Origin: Inonotus obliquus
Lineage: Eukaryota > Basidiomycota > Agaricomycetes > Hymenochaetales > Hymenochaetaceae
NCBI GenBank assembly: GCA_032164295.1
Contig: JAJHTX010000001.1
Coordinates: 4,154,001 to 4,218,000 of the forward strand
Direction of reading: 5' to 3'
DNA: 64,000 nucleotides
Both the position numbers and the translations under genes were made by a program. The notes under the pieces were generated by a model that worked only from the letters and a program-made list of their open reading frames with translations, had not been told where the DNA came from and ran no database searches. Below, one piece after another: positions 41,904 to 54,000 of this stretch; the stretch's first letter is position 1; each line of letters starts with the position of its first letter.

Positions 41904-44900
41904 TGACCTTAATCTGACCATATGTCTTATTGGCATTTACACGCAGTTTTCGCGTCAAACACTGTGACCGACGAAAAGCGACAGCCACTTGATACCGGAC
42001 TTTTTCTACACTTTTCTTTCGCCGTCATCCGGTTTCAGCAATATTATCTCATCTCGCTTGAACGTGGTTCTCATAATAATCAAATCACACGAAGGTGTCG
42101 CCTCAGTCCAGGAACGAAGAAGGCCGCAGCATATCCATCTACATCTAAAGCACCCGCTCCGCCGTCTATGCTATCTCCTCCGCCGTCCACTGTGATTCGG
42201 ACTCGGAATCGGTCTCCGGCCCCGTGATGAATCTTCTGAACGGCTGATGATCATCCCTCCAGAGTCCTAGGTCTGCCGAGGGGGAGCGTTTAGAAACACA
42301 AACACTACTTGCTGACTGGTACTGGATTACTAGATTACACTGCGGACGCGCGCCGATCTTGATTGTATCTTCTATTTCCAATCCAATCGTGGGGTGGTTG
42401 AGGTAGTGATGCAGTACTGATGTATGTCTACGCGCATCCGCCACGGGTATCCGTATCCAAGCTTTCGGAGACCAACAACCGCCCGAGCGCTGAAGGGCGA
42501 AGCAAAGGGTCGTATGTTTCCTAATATCTCTACGGAAGCAATTTGTATTGAACCAACCTGAAGGTGAGATGTTTCGCTTCCCTTCCCTTGAATCGGACAC
42601 GCTATTAATAATTATATATTGATTTCCTTTTGTTCATTCAAGACGATCAACGTAGCACTTTTGACGCGCAATCTCCAGGCAGGTAGGGATCTCGAAACGC
42701 AAATCTGTACACAACGCCAAAAGGAGTCAGGAAATCGGTGTAAAGGAGCCTTCGCGCTCTGCTGCGTGTGCTTATTTCAGTTTCTTCTTCTAGCGGTGAG
42801 AGAAACTAGTCCAGAATTAATCCAGTTTCTACTCGTTCTCGCTCGAAACTACGATATTTCTTATCTTCAATGTAACAGCTCAACATACGTTAATTCGTTC
42901 CACTCTTCATCTTCTCTCGATTCTACCGCCTATTAAAATCTAGATACTACGGGACCCCTCAGATCGGTGCACGGTTGCACGTGGCTACTGATACTAACCA
43001 CAATACATTCTTCTCCACCCCACGCCAGACTATCCAACGCTTCGCGCTAAAGCGCCACTAGCGTACACGTTCATTCGGTTCGTTGATGATGCTCAGCGTC
43101 ATTAGCACGCGTCTCATCAAAGTCTGCTCTTCCGGGCCGGGTTCTACCAAAACAACCTTCAAGAGTTTGCTTCTGGCAGAGGTTTCGGTTCCTCGAACGT
43201 CATAAATACACCAACTCGCCCCACACACCCAACGGGTTTCCCATATTCCGTTATTATCCACAATTCTGTGGTACTGGGTGTAGAAAGGTTTATCGTAATC
43301 GTCCGAAGAGTCGGTGTTAGAATGTTAGTTTGACCGGATGACGGTCTTTTCGAGTCGGTGGATTTTTGACAGCGGTTCGAATGTCATTCGACAATGTTCC
43401 CTTACGGTGCGTGCGATACAGCAAGCAAGTAAGTTGTCATACCTCATGTTCTAACGACTTGCGCTCTTTAGCGGGCAAAGAAAGCGCAGTTAGGTAGGCT
43501 AGAAAGAGCATGAAGCGAAACTCAACAGACTCAAACGACCATATGTCCATCAAGTCAATTAACTTCTCAACCTCCTGTCTATTGCTTCCACTCAACTTCT
43601 GGCTCACTAGTTCACTTGGTCGATCAAAGATTTATGTTGACTTACTACTTCTGGAATATAGGCTTTTTGAATAGATGAGTATTTAATTCATTTCCTGTAT
43701 TAACATCTAATTATAGATGATGACAACAACGGATGTTTACATTTATTTTTGTATTGTATAAAAGACTACGTAACTACTTCATGCGTGTGCTTGCGCTTGC
43801 GTGCTTTGTTCTAATACATGAGAATGATTGTATACAATGAACTGAATGGAGAAATCAGAGATGATTTACACTTTTAAAATGTATTCAGACACTTCCTTGC
43901 CAAGACGATGCTTCAATATTGTTTCATTGTAATTGATGCTATATTACCTTGTTGGAGGTCTCGACTCTAGACTTTGTTCCACGAACAGGCTTACCAGCCC
44001 AACTATTTTTCACTACAAATTCGTTGTTACAAGTCAAGCCGGACAAAACGGAAAGAGTTTTTCCTCTAGTAGGCGGCGACTCGATATTGCCTAGTACTAC
44101 TAGTGGGCGAAGCGCTGCCACTGGATTAAAACAGTAAACCCCGTCACCCTCTTACACTGCATATTTTACATATTCCCGCTCACATCCCCACTATTCGTAG
44201 TCAAATAGCAAATAGGAGAACGTCTCACTATCGCGCTGAACAACCCAGAAAACTTAAATTAATATTTCCGCGTTTTGATAAACCCGTAGGCGCTGAACAA
44301 GAATCGGGATGCCGGAAAGATGCCGGAGTTACTCGGGTTAAGGAATAACGTGTTGAATTTGAATTTGTTTGAACTCCGCGATTTGCCGTGCCGATCTAGA
44401 CGGTTCCGCTCCAACTGTCAACTTCAAGGCAAGTGCAAATATTCTTTTCCTATTTTTTGTTCTGGTTTCTTGAGTGCTCGTGAGCAAAGGATGTTCCTAT
44501 AATTTTTTATTCAAAGAAGGAACGAAGGATTAATAGTTATAGGGGATAGAAATAAAACAGAGCAATTACCTGTGTCAATAGCGATACTTAAGCGGTGTTT
44601 AACGCGTAGAGGTTCCATCGGTGCTAAGGAGTATTGAAATAGAGTAGCGCGGTGTAATCCTTACCAAACACGCTGGATCCCTTGATTGTGGCGTTAGCAT
44701 GTCTGATAACTCCCAGCATGCATGTAAACATCTTGATAGATATATTATGGTTATGATTGTGATTTATGATGCTCAAGCTTCTTTCGGATACTTGATACAC
44801 GATATGATCCTTTGATTCATTTGATATATGCACATCTGGCGTGTCCAGGTCTGTCCGATTCAGGGACACGATGTTGTCTTCAGTGCGCGATGCGTGTGTG

Positions 44901-46999
44901 ATGTGACAGTCCGTTTCCAATTCCAATTAGGGACGATGATTGAGTTGGAAGTGTAGGTGACTGGACAGGAGTAGACTGCGTGGGTGCGGATATAAGGTGG
45001 CGCATCTCCCCGGTGAGAGATGGCTCAGTTTGTTGTCGTTTGTATTACTTTGCGCGTGTGTACTAGAGTAAACAGCTGATTTGATGGTTAGTATCGGCAT
45101 TGTGACGTACGTCTTGGAGAGATTCTGGCGCAATTTTCTGTACCCTTGTCCATATCAACGGAGCTCTACGCCGACAAATGCATGCTTGTCTTATTCTTGA
45201 AGAATGTTTAAAATTCTACAACACGTTCCGTAGCACAGGCACATGAAATAGTGGAGTAAAAATATGCATACGAAATTCGGAAGACGAAGTTCCTTCCTCG
45301 ATCGACAGTTATCACGAATAAGTAGTACTAGTGTGACTGCAATAGCAGTCGTATCACCTATGTTTGATCAAAAGACCGAATATCAAATGCTCGTCATGAT
45401 AAGCGACGGACGGACATTCGTATGTCAGAGATCAAAGATCAGTTTGATACATCTCGGGCGTCTATGCTATATTGGTATTATGGAGGTCAGTACTGGAGAA
45501 ACAAGGCATTACTGTATCGAATCAAGGCAGCCTTCAACGTCTGACTTTTCAAATCGCTCGGGCTTCTCGTCACCGTATACAACACGTGGACCTTCAGTCC
45601 AAGAGGAAAGGAGAAGCGGTAGGGAAGTGAGAATCACAAGCGTGATTCGGTGAGAAAAATACCAGGTCTTATGAGGAGAAGCGGACTACGGGGTCCAATC
45701 CCGTCCCTAACAGTCCAGCAGAGTGGACTTTGGGGGAACGTGTGAACGGTTGTTGCGGCGATGGCCTTTGTATGGTCCTCATGTTTCACGATCCAAGTAG
45801 TTTCCGCGACGTTGGCGAAAGGAGACGGGGAACTGTCCCTTGAGATTCCATGTCCCATAGTAGAGTGTTTACGAGCCGTTTGGGTGCCTAGTTAGAGGTT
45901 TTGTCGGCATATCCCGGCGGGAAGACATTTCGGCGCAGCCTCTTTACAGGAGCTGTACAAGATTTATCGGTTGCTTCTCGTTCGTTTCCTTCGGTCTTTT
46001 CAGCCATACTTTGCAAGCGTAGAAGCACCTGTGAGAACTGTAGGGAAAAGCGAATGGAATAAGAAAGACCAGAGAAAAGCAGCGAGAGCTTCAGCGAGTA
46101 AAACAGGACGGAGAGAGTTTCAGGATTGAGAAGAATCTAAGAAAGAAGGGGGTAAGAGAGTGAGGACAGATGGATGCTGAAGGGAGAAGAATGGAACTAT
46201 GCCGTCTTATGCCGTCCGCAGTGTGAGTAGGCCGAGATAGCTTGCATCATGTGCGTTCTTGCGCGCGCGGACGCGCGGGAGAAGAAGACTAGAACTGAGA
46301 GGTTGTTGTAGAGAAAGTGGTGGCTTGTTACCGGGCGAGATGGCTGCAGAGAGGATTAGGATTACGGCGTCGCTGAGTCTGTTTTCTCGATTTGGCAACT
46401 TAGTGATCACTCAGTCCCCCCGAAAGTCCATTTAATGTTTCCTACTTGGGCCGGGTGTGCTGGCGATGGGAGATCCCCGTGGGGTCGTGAGAAAATATCT
46501 CGGGTGCTTTAGTGCATTGATAGGGAAAATCGGCAAAATAGCCGGGAAAGGAAATAGTCGGAAAAAATAAAAAAGGAGGATGTCACGTCACGGTTCAACT
46601 AGTCTCGAGATCTGATTGTCGATTTGATTTTTCGCACATTTTGGCATCGTTCGTTGTCGTGTGTCTGTGTAGTTGTCGACTTCGTTGATTGGTGTTTGTC
46701 CCTGATCGGAGCCTTAGGAAAAAACTGTCGACAAAATGTTGATAGCGTTGAGTATTACACGGAGTCGTGTGTTACTTCTTTACATGACTTTACTAGGAAG
46801 TTGCACTGGATCGAGGGACAGGGAGCGCTGGGAAATGATTTGATCAACACGCTTGGTACGGTCGATAGACGAGAGCTTATTCTGGACAGAAACACTCCGA
46901 GTCTCGTGGTTCTCTTCTCCTAAACTAGGCCTGTTGCTGGAGACAACATCTTCACTTTGATCATGGGTGGTATATCGCCAGATCAACAAAAGATCACTC
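41904..46999. other. No nameable gene; scattered open frames
   Basis: The longest open frames are 42166-42600 (minus, 144 codons, ending TGPETDSESESQWTAEEIA), 45264-45653 (plus, 129 codons) and 43058-43261 (minus). The last contains WVCGASWCIYDVRG and reads like a real final exon. None resembles a family I know. Composition from 43600 to 44700 is AT-rich and looks non-coding. Confidence 0.35.
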
Positions 47000-48472
47000 C
47001 CCTCTCTCCTTTCCCCCCTCCCGCTTATGGCATCCCTCCAATCTCATCAAAACTAGGCGACAAAGTACAACTCAACTGCTCTCTCCGCTATTTACATCTC
47101 TCCTCGAGCCCGAGCCTAACGCGTCTCTTCTAACTCTACGTGCCTCGTCCTTTTTCCTTCTCGTTCCTCCGCTCCCGTGACAAGCACCGCCCTGTCCTCC
47201 CCTGGGCCTGTCCGTCCCGTGCCGCGGTCTCCCACTTTCAACGTACGCGTCTTTCGCGCTCACGCAGAAGACAGAAGCATCGCGTAGCCGAAGGAAGACT
47301 CTTGAAAGTCTTCTCTCCTTGGTCCCCATAGGTCGGAACGCGAACGCGAACAGAACACGAAGGAGACCCACCGAATTATAAACACGGGCGAAACACCGAA
47401 CCAACGTCCGGCCGGCTTCACGCGCGCGGCGTACTCTGGTTTAAACCCTCTCCAGCAGGCTTCTCCCTCTCGTTGCCCTTTTTCTCTTGAGGCCCTGGTT
47501 GCTTGCGTTCGAACGTCCAAAGTTCAGTTCGCGGGCAGCACGGGTATATCACGTTTCGCAACTATTTCTGGGCGTGTCTCCCTTCCGGTATCATCTCAGT
47601 TTACTTCGCCGCGTCAAATTCCTGTCTTATCGAGTCAAAATACTTAAACGGTGCAAGGTACTAAATATCTCATAACTCCGCGTTCATGTCCCCTATTCAC
47701 TCACTATATCCCTTAGTCTGAACCGCGCGTTACACTCTGAGCGCGTCCCAACTCGAATACTACTGAGTAGTGGAGTTACAGGCCAAACTCGGAAATCAGT
47801 CCAGTTCAGAACATACGGGAGCAGACTAGACGTGTCTCAGTCGACCCCTTGTCGCGCTAGGTCACGAGTATATCCCAATCGCGTCCCCCCTCCTCCACTT
47901 GCTCCTCTTGCATCGCATCTCTCCGCGTGGATCAATATCACCTCCTTTGGTTTGGTCCTTTGACTTTATCTCTGAATTGATTAGGATTTACATTTTTTCT
48001 CGCATCTTCCTTAAATCTCGCCTTTTTCTGCCCTCGGCGAGTGGGACCACGCTCCAGCTTTCGTTTAGGGACAGGCCATCCATTCCTCGTGACACAGCCC
48101 ACAAAAATTTGGATCTGTGCAGTTGAGCGATTCGTACACGCGACGAATCAGTAACGGAGCATACACCCAGCTGTGGTACTTTCGCCCCCGTGCACAGGCA
48201 CCCTGGCGCTCCACCTACCATTCCCCCTCGAACGCGCTCCTCCACATCCGCATACTCACCCTCCACCCTCACATCGCGCTCCGCTCACTTCTCTCGGCGC
48301 CCTTGATTTAAGCCCTCTCTCGGGCATCTCATCTTTCCCTTCACCGCGTTCCCTTTTTTCTCCCAGTCCAAATTCTCAGCCCCGCTTCGGTGCGGACCCT
48401 TTGGAGGGTGGCATAGGGACAGGGACCGAAGTAGGACTCGGAGAAACGCAAACGCACAGTAGCAATACGCAC
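47000..48472. promoter_or_regulatory. Long pyrimidine-rich upstream region of the HMG-box gene
   Basis: From about 47000 to 48470 the plus strand is markedly rich in C and T (many CTCTCC, TTTCTC and CCCTCC runs), the usual look of promoters and 5' leaders of highly regulated basidiomycete genes. The frame of the first HMG exon stays open upstream to 48155 but has no ATG before 48473. Either translation starts at 48473 or another short exon lies here. Confidence 0.5.
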
Positions 48473-51034
48473 ATGACCACTTCGCCCATTCGCGCCGCGC
48501 GGCACGGGACCGGGACCGGAAATAACAACAACACCACCAGCAACAGCGGTACCAGCCCGCATCAACATCAACAGATGGGATCAGCTTCGTACGGATATCG
48601 GGATAGTAGAGTTGGTGAGACCAACGCTGGAGGGCGAGGACACGGGCAAGAGAATGAGTTCGGACGTGCTGGGAATGGCGACGACAATGACATTGATGTG
48701 GATGATCCAGAGGATGTTGATATGGGTGCGTTCTATATGTTCACTTTTTTACTCTTCAGTGTACTTATTCTCTATTTTTTTCATTTTTTTACTGTCGTAT
48801 AGACGATAGCAATGCGTCCTTGATAGCACAGACTCTCAACGCGGATGGGACGCCCAAAAGACCAATGAACGCCTTCATGATTTTCGCGCGTAGGCGGCGC
48901 CCTCAGGTCAGCGCTGCAAATCAAATGATGCGTACTGGCGAGATTAGCAAGATTCTCAGTCGCGAGTGGAGCGGGATGCCGACGGTGAGTACTGTGTTCC
49001 TTTCCCCGTCTTTGCAAAAAGAACAGTTTTGTTTGGAGTAATGTCCCTTGGGTTGGATTTACTTTGGAATCTTGATTACGTCTTCCCTCGCGACCCTGCG
49101 GTTGCGATGCATTTAACTTTCAAATGTGCAAGCGAATAACGGAAGGCGCGGAATGGATTTTTCGAAGAGGAAAAGGGAAGCGGAGGGGAACGAGGCTGGA
49201 GTCAAGGACGAGACTTCCTCACCCTTCTTCCATTCCGTCAAAACCCGGTTCAATCGGCATTTTTCCTATCAAGACGTGATTCTGACGTGTCTTATTTCCT
49301 TGCATCTGTCAATGGCAGAGCGAAAAGCAGTTCTATCTCGACCAAGCAAAGAAGTTGAAAGATGCGTTCAATAATAAATATCCGGACTATGTCTATCGGC
49401 GAAGGCCGAATAACTCGAGAAGACGAAGGCGCGCAGACTCTAGCTCAGGGGCGGGGTCCATTCCTGGCGCGATACGTGCAACGGGGTCAACTGGACCGTT
49501 GTCGCCGTCCGATCAATCCGAGCAGGAGTTAGAAATACACGAACGCGATGACCATGGTCCATTCGACACAGGCTCCCCCGTGGATTACCGATCTGGAGCT
49601 GGCTCAGCTGGACCCGGAGGAGGAGGGTTGGGTGGACACCTGGGTTACTCAGATATTGTTGTGCATCCTGCGACGAACGCGGGCGCCGCTCAACAAGGCG
49701 GTGCTTCTCCACAGACTGCGCTTTCCCTTGGTGGTTTATCCTCTCTAAATCCACTTGGGCATGGCTCAAATGCTGGAGGAGGTGCCGGAGGACTAGCTCC
49801 ACCTTCCGCATACCCTCGTGCACCATTCACGCCACTCTCGACCTCGACGAGCTCTGGAACGGGAACGAGTGCTAGCGGTGGAGTATCGGATCATGGTCCT
49901 ATCTCTCCGCTCTCCCCTTACGCTCGATATTCGCCTTACTCTCCTGTTACGCCTGCAACGAGCGCTGGGTCTGGTTTTGCACCCGGTTCGTACGGTACCT
50001 CCAGCTCGCATTCGTATTCAGATAATGACTTTGGTCATTCGGTGAACGGTGCAGGTGGAAACGCTCCTGGGAATGGGACACATCAACCCCCACGGTTGTC
50101 TCTTGATTGGCCTCCCGATCCTCCCCATCATTCGTCTGCCCAGCATTCTGCATACCCACATTCTCCTGGAGATCCATCGCCGCACGCAACCGGTCTTTGG
50201 GGCTCGCGTGCGACTTCTGGAAGTGCGAGCGCAGGTGCAGTTCCGTCATCATGGCCGCTCCCAGGCCTGGGACCACCGACAAGTCTTCCTCCTCCTGGAA
50301 GCGGATCAGGGCCCGGCTCACGAGCGCGCCTTGGATCAGGGGGCGGTCACAGTGGTAGTCTGGGCCTCAACTTAAGCCTCGGGACGTCATCTGCTTCCGC
50401 CCTCAGTCAGGGCGGGCAACATCAAAATCAAAGTCAGGCCCAGGGACGCGTGAGGGATTATAAGGATTTGTTTAATCCTCTTCCCCCGCCTTCGGGTGCT
50501 GGCGCAGGTAACTCGATGTCAGGCGTAGGTGTTTCGGCGGCTGCTATGAGGAGAGAGCGTGCATGGTCGACCACGCCCAGTAACGCAAGTGCATCCCCCA
50601 ATACGGGCGGAAGCGGGACGCAATTTCCGACGTTGACAGAGCCATTTAATCCAAGTGGTCATAACAGAGGCGGATCGTCCAGTGGTTCGAGTCCGTCCGT
50701 CGGATTCGCACGCTCAAGTGGAGGTCCAGGCGAACTTGCAGATATGTATGACGCTCCAGGTCAAGGTGGAGGTCCGCATAGCGCGTATCCAATCTCACCC
50801 ATCAGTCCCTACACGAATATTCAGCATTCAAGTCAAAGCCAAGGTCATGGAGGGAGTCAGCAACAAGGACGCTCTCTCCTACATCCAATTGCGACTTTCG
50901 GAGCTGGAGGTGGGAACGTGAGTCCCCGGGATGTATCCCCTTTGAGTGCCGTTAGTCCACATTCTGCCCATCCTACTGGTGGTGCCGGTGGTGGTGGAGG
51001 CGGATATTGGAACGAGAGGTTATCAGATCGATGA
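48473..51034 (+). CDS. HMG-box (MATA_HMG type) transcription factor
   Basis: Three exons (48473-48725, 48803-48984, 49319-51034) join in frame to 716 residues. The single HMG box spans about residues 102-170: GTPKRPMNAFMIFARRRRPQ, SAANQMMRTGEISKILSREW, then after the intron SEKQFYLDQAKKLKDAFNNK and YPDYVYRRRP. It is followed by an arginine-rich stretch (NNSRRRRRA), probably a nuclear localisation signal. PMNAFMIF and the YPDY end are typical of the SOX/MATA group that binds and bends DNA. The C-terminal 540 residues are low complexity (Ser, Gly, Pro), probably disordered regulatory sequence. Basidiomycete proteins of this type (such as Prf1 and Pcc1) control mating and fruiting; which one this is cannot be said. 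The start is the first ATG in the open frame. The 334-nt second intron is long for this genome and might hide an alternative exon. Confidence 0.88.
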
Positions 51035-54000
51035 ATGATGACTGATACTCGCATCTGCTGGCTGGGAGCAGATCCCAGGGAAAAAATGTCTAAACTTCGA
51101 CATGTTTCCTCCATTTGATTGAGTCTTTGTTTTTTTTGGGACAATTTTGTGAAATGTTGTTTCTTCCACTCCATGTTCTGGGTGTGTTGTGCGTTGCCTC
51201 ACCTGTTCTATCTTACCCTTTCCAATTGTTCCGTGTCGCCTGGGTTCGACCAATCTTGCTTGCTTCGTGTTGCACATTATACTGTAGCCCTCTCCCCATC
51301 GCTTGTTATCGAATAATTCTATTCTCTGGGCTCTCCGGTAAATTGTGACTGCTCTGTGTACATATCACATTCTCTTCATTACTGTACTTTGTATAAATAC
51401 ATTTTGCTTGGGTTTCTTCTTGCCAAATCTTGTGTTCCCCCTTCATGCATTATTTTTTTCGTGGTGTCTTCTGCCCTCACGATCTCGTTTCTCGTTATCC
51501 TCCGCTGTACACATCTGAGTCTCCACCTGTTCTGCTAGCTAACTATTTCGGGTCTCGGGTCTCACCCCATACCCTTCAATATCTCAATTCACTCTCGTGT
51601 TGAATCTTATCATGTTGCCCCATTCCCCTTATAGTACTTTTGCCAATTTACTTCCGTGACTCTTAGCTTCATATTTTTGAGTAAGTTATTCTGTATCTAT
51701 TTCATCCGAAAAACCAACCGAAAACCAACCGAAAATCAGGTTCCGGTTTCCGACTCAATTCTCATTCTTTTTGAAAAGGTAAGGGTCTCGGGCTACGAAA
51801 AGCTCGGATTTAACGAAGTGCAGGTCCGGGACATGATACCGGTCCCTTGAGGCACAAGATGGCATTGCACATTGTATTGAGCGATAGAGTGCTTTTTGAT
51901 TGGTGTACTTACTTTAAATTGCAGGCTTGGTGTGAAAAGTTCAGAGATTCCTTTAAGGGGGATGAATGTGAAGAAACTTCGTTTAGTCTAGAGCGTTAAT
52001 GCGTTTAGGAGCATATAGCGGTCTTCTGAGCTATGAGTACAGGTGATCCTGAAAGGGATGCGGCCAGACCAGTGCTATTTCGTCCATCAGAAAGAAGCGG
52101 AACCTAACAAGAACACCGTGCTGACCCCGGACCAGTAGATAGGCGAAAGGAAAGAGGAGATAAAGGGACAAGGGATAGGAAGGAAAGGAGCCAGGGCATT
52201 AGAAGGGAAAAAGTTCATATCAATCGCGCATATTCGTTCATTTCTCGCTGCCGAATTGTTGCTTGCCGTCTGTCAGTCTAGATGCTCAACAATAGCGCTA
52301 CCAAATACCAGGACTGTTGACAGTGCTGCACGTACTGATTCCAGCACCGCCTCACTGAGTCCGACACCAAAAGCATGGCAAAGGGCAAGGGAGTAGGATT
52401 GTGAGGGAGAATGAAGGACTCAAGAGGGAAAAGAAGGAAGAACGAGCGGTACTTATCGTGCTCCGAATATTGGGCGGCAATGGAGAATCCCAGGGGCTTT
52501 ACGTTAGTCGTACGTATAAACGTATTTTCATTCGGAGGCTCTGTGAATTCTTGTGCCCTGAGGCAGAAAGAATCAGCATTCAGTGGGAAAGCAAAGAGGG
52601 AATTACACATTTATTTGGATGTTAATGGTTACTATTAGTACCACCTCAGACTAGAATGGAGTCAAGAGACCTCGGTCTCGGAATCGAGGAGGTAATACTA
52701 CTTGGAAAAATGTATCGGGCTTTCTACTCACGACGTGTTTTTGCTTAACGTATACCATTAGTGACACAGTGGCACATGTACAGTACTAACACGTACTTAG
52801 ACCCGCTGAGTTTGAACGAGAACGCCGCTTTCGACTAGAACGGAAGAAGACCTCCCGTGTATGCTGGTAGGGCAGGAATAAGATACGAAGTATGGGACGT
52901 GACCAACCCATTCAAATTGTTCCTGATCGACTCTGGATAGTCTTGATTAACATCGACTAGGGTATATCGATAACCCAGCCAATTCACAAAGTTCGACTGT
53001 GGGGTCTAAGTTTATTATAGTGAAGGGCTATTATGAGCTCCAGGAGTACTTGATGAGAAGCAAGGATGGAGGGTGACTCACCAACGCACAACTGATCGAG
53101 AGTAGCCAAGATGTCCCGTCGTGAGTACGGGCCCACAATAGCTATTAGACTGAGTAGACTCTGGTAGCCAATGATAGATGTATTCTCGGACTCAAAAGAA
53201 ACCAAGAAGTAGATCAGGAGGTTATTCATTTCCGTAAATAGAGATTGAACCCATAGTGTAAATCATCGCGAACCTCGGATTTAGATATAAGCAGTTTAAA
53301 TATTCAAGGTATGAAATTGATATATTGATTGAGTGGTAAAGAGCCTCTCTTGCCGAAAAGGAACATCGCCGGCACCGGTCCTCCTATCCGAAGTCTCCTC
53401 GAAATCAGACTGGACAGCAAGAGAACCACGCCGGCACGGTTCAGTTTAGGGCACAAAGGATAGTCCAAGAATAGCCACAATTCGTATGGACACGCTCCTT
53501 TCTCGGCCTCGGTCTGTTGCATGACTCGGATTTTTGGTCGCGTCGGAAGTACTGTACATGGAAGGAGTAGACAGTGTCCCATACCAAGATGAGTAACTGC
53601 TCAGACACGCTCCCTCCAGAAGATCATAGGAACTCGAAGTTTGCTTCGGCATCAACCGACAGTAAGACCTTCTCTCCCTCCCACGCGTCTACTCGAAGGT
53701 GCATTTCCCACAGTGTAGCCAAAAGCGAAACCACAATAAGGTGTGCGGCTCATAAATAAATAAGCTTTGTACCTTACGTACACCTATTATCAGCTCTTGG
53801 TGACAATGTGCCAGGGCATGTATGATCGGAGCATAGGCCGAAAGATACCAAGGTGCAGAGTGAGTAGAATGCCGGTCATTAAACCGCCTTTGAGAGTACG
53901 CCGCTTCAGCAGTTTAACATAGGGGCGGTGGATCTGTTTGTGCGGAAAGACGCATTCGGGCATTATAACCTTAGAATATTCCCGAATGTGAGCGTAAAAA

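Noticed and set aside
42166..42600. 144-codon minus-strand frame as a gene
   Set aside because: No homologue recognised, no splice partners and no codon pattern clearly unlike the surrounding non-coding sequence; kept only as a mention.
49126..49374. Open frame in the HMG-box intron as a separate gene
   Set aside because: It is in a different frame from the HMG box and overlaps the next exon; better explained as intron, though noted as a possible alternative exon.
52795..52830. Short stretch ACCCGCTGAGTTTGAA resembling the start of 28S rRNA
   Set aside because: Only about a dozen bases agree and the surrounding sequence shows no rRNA similarity.
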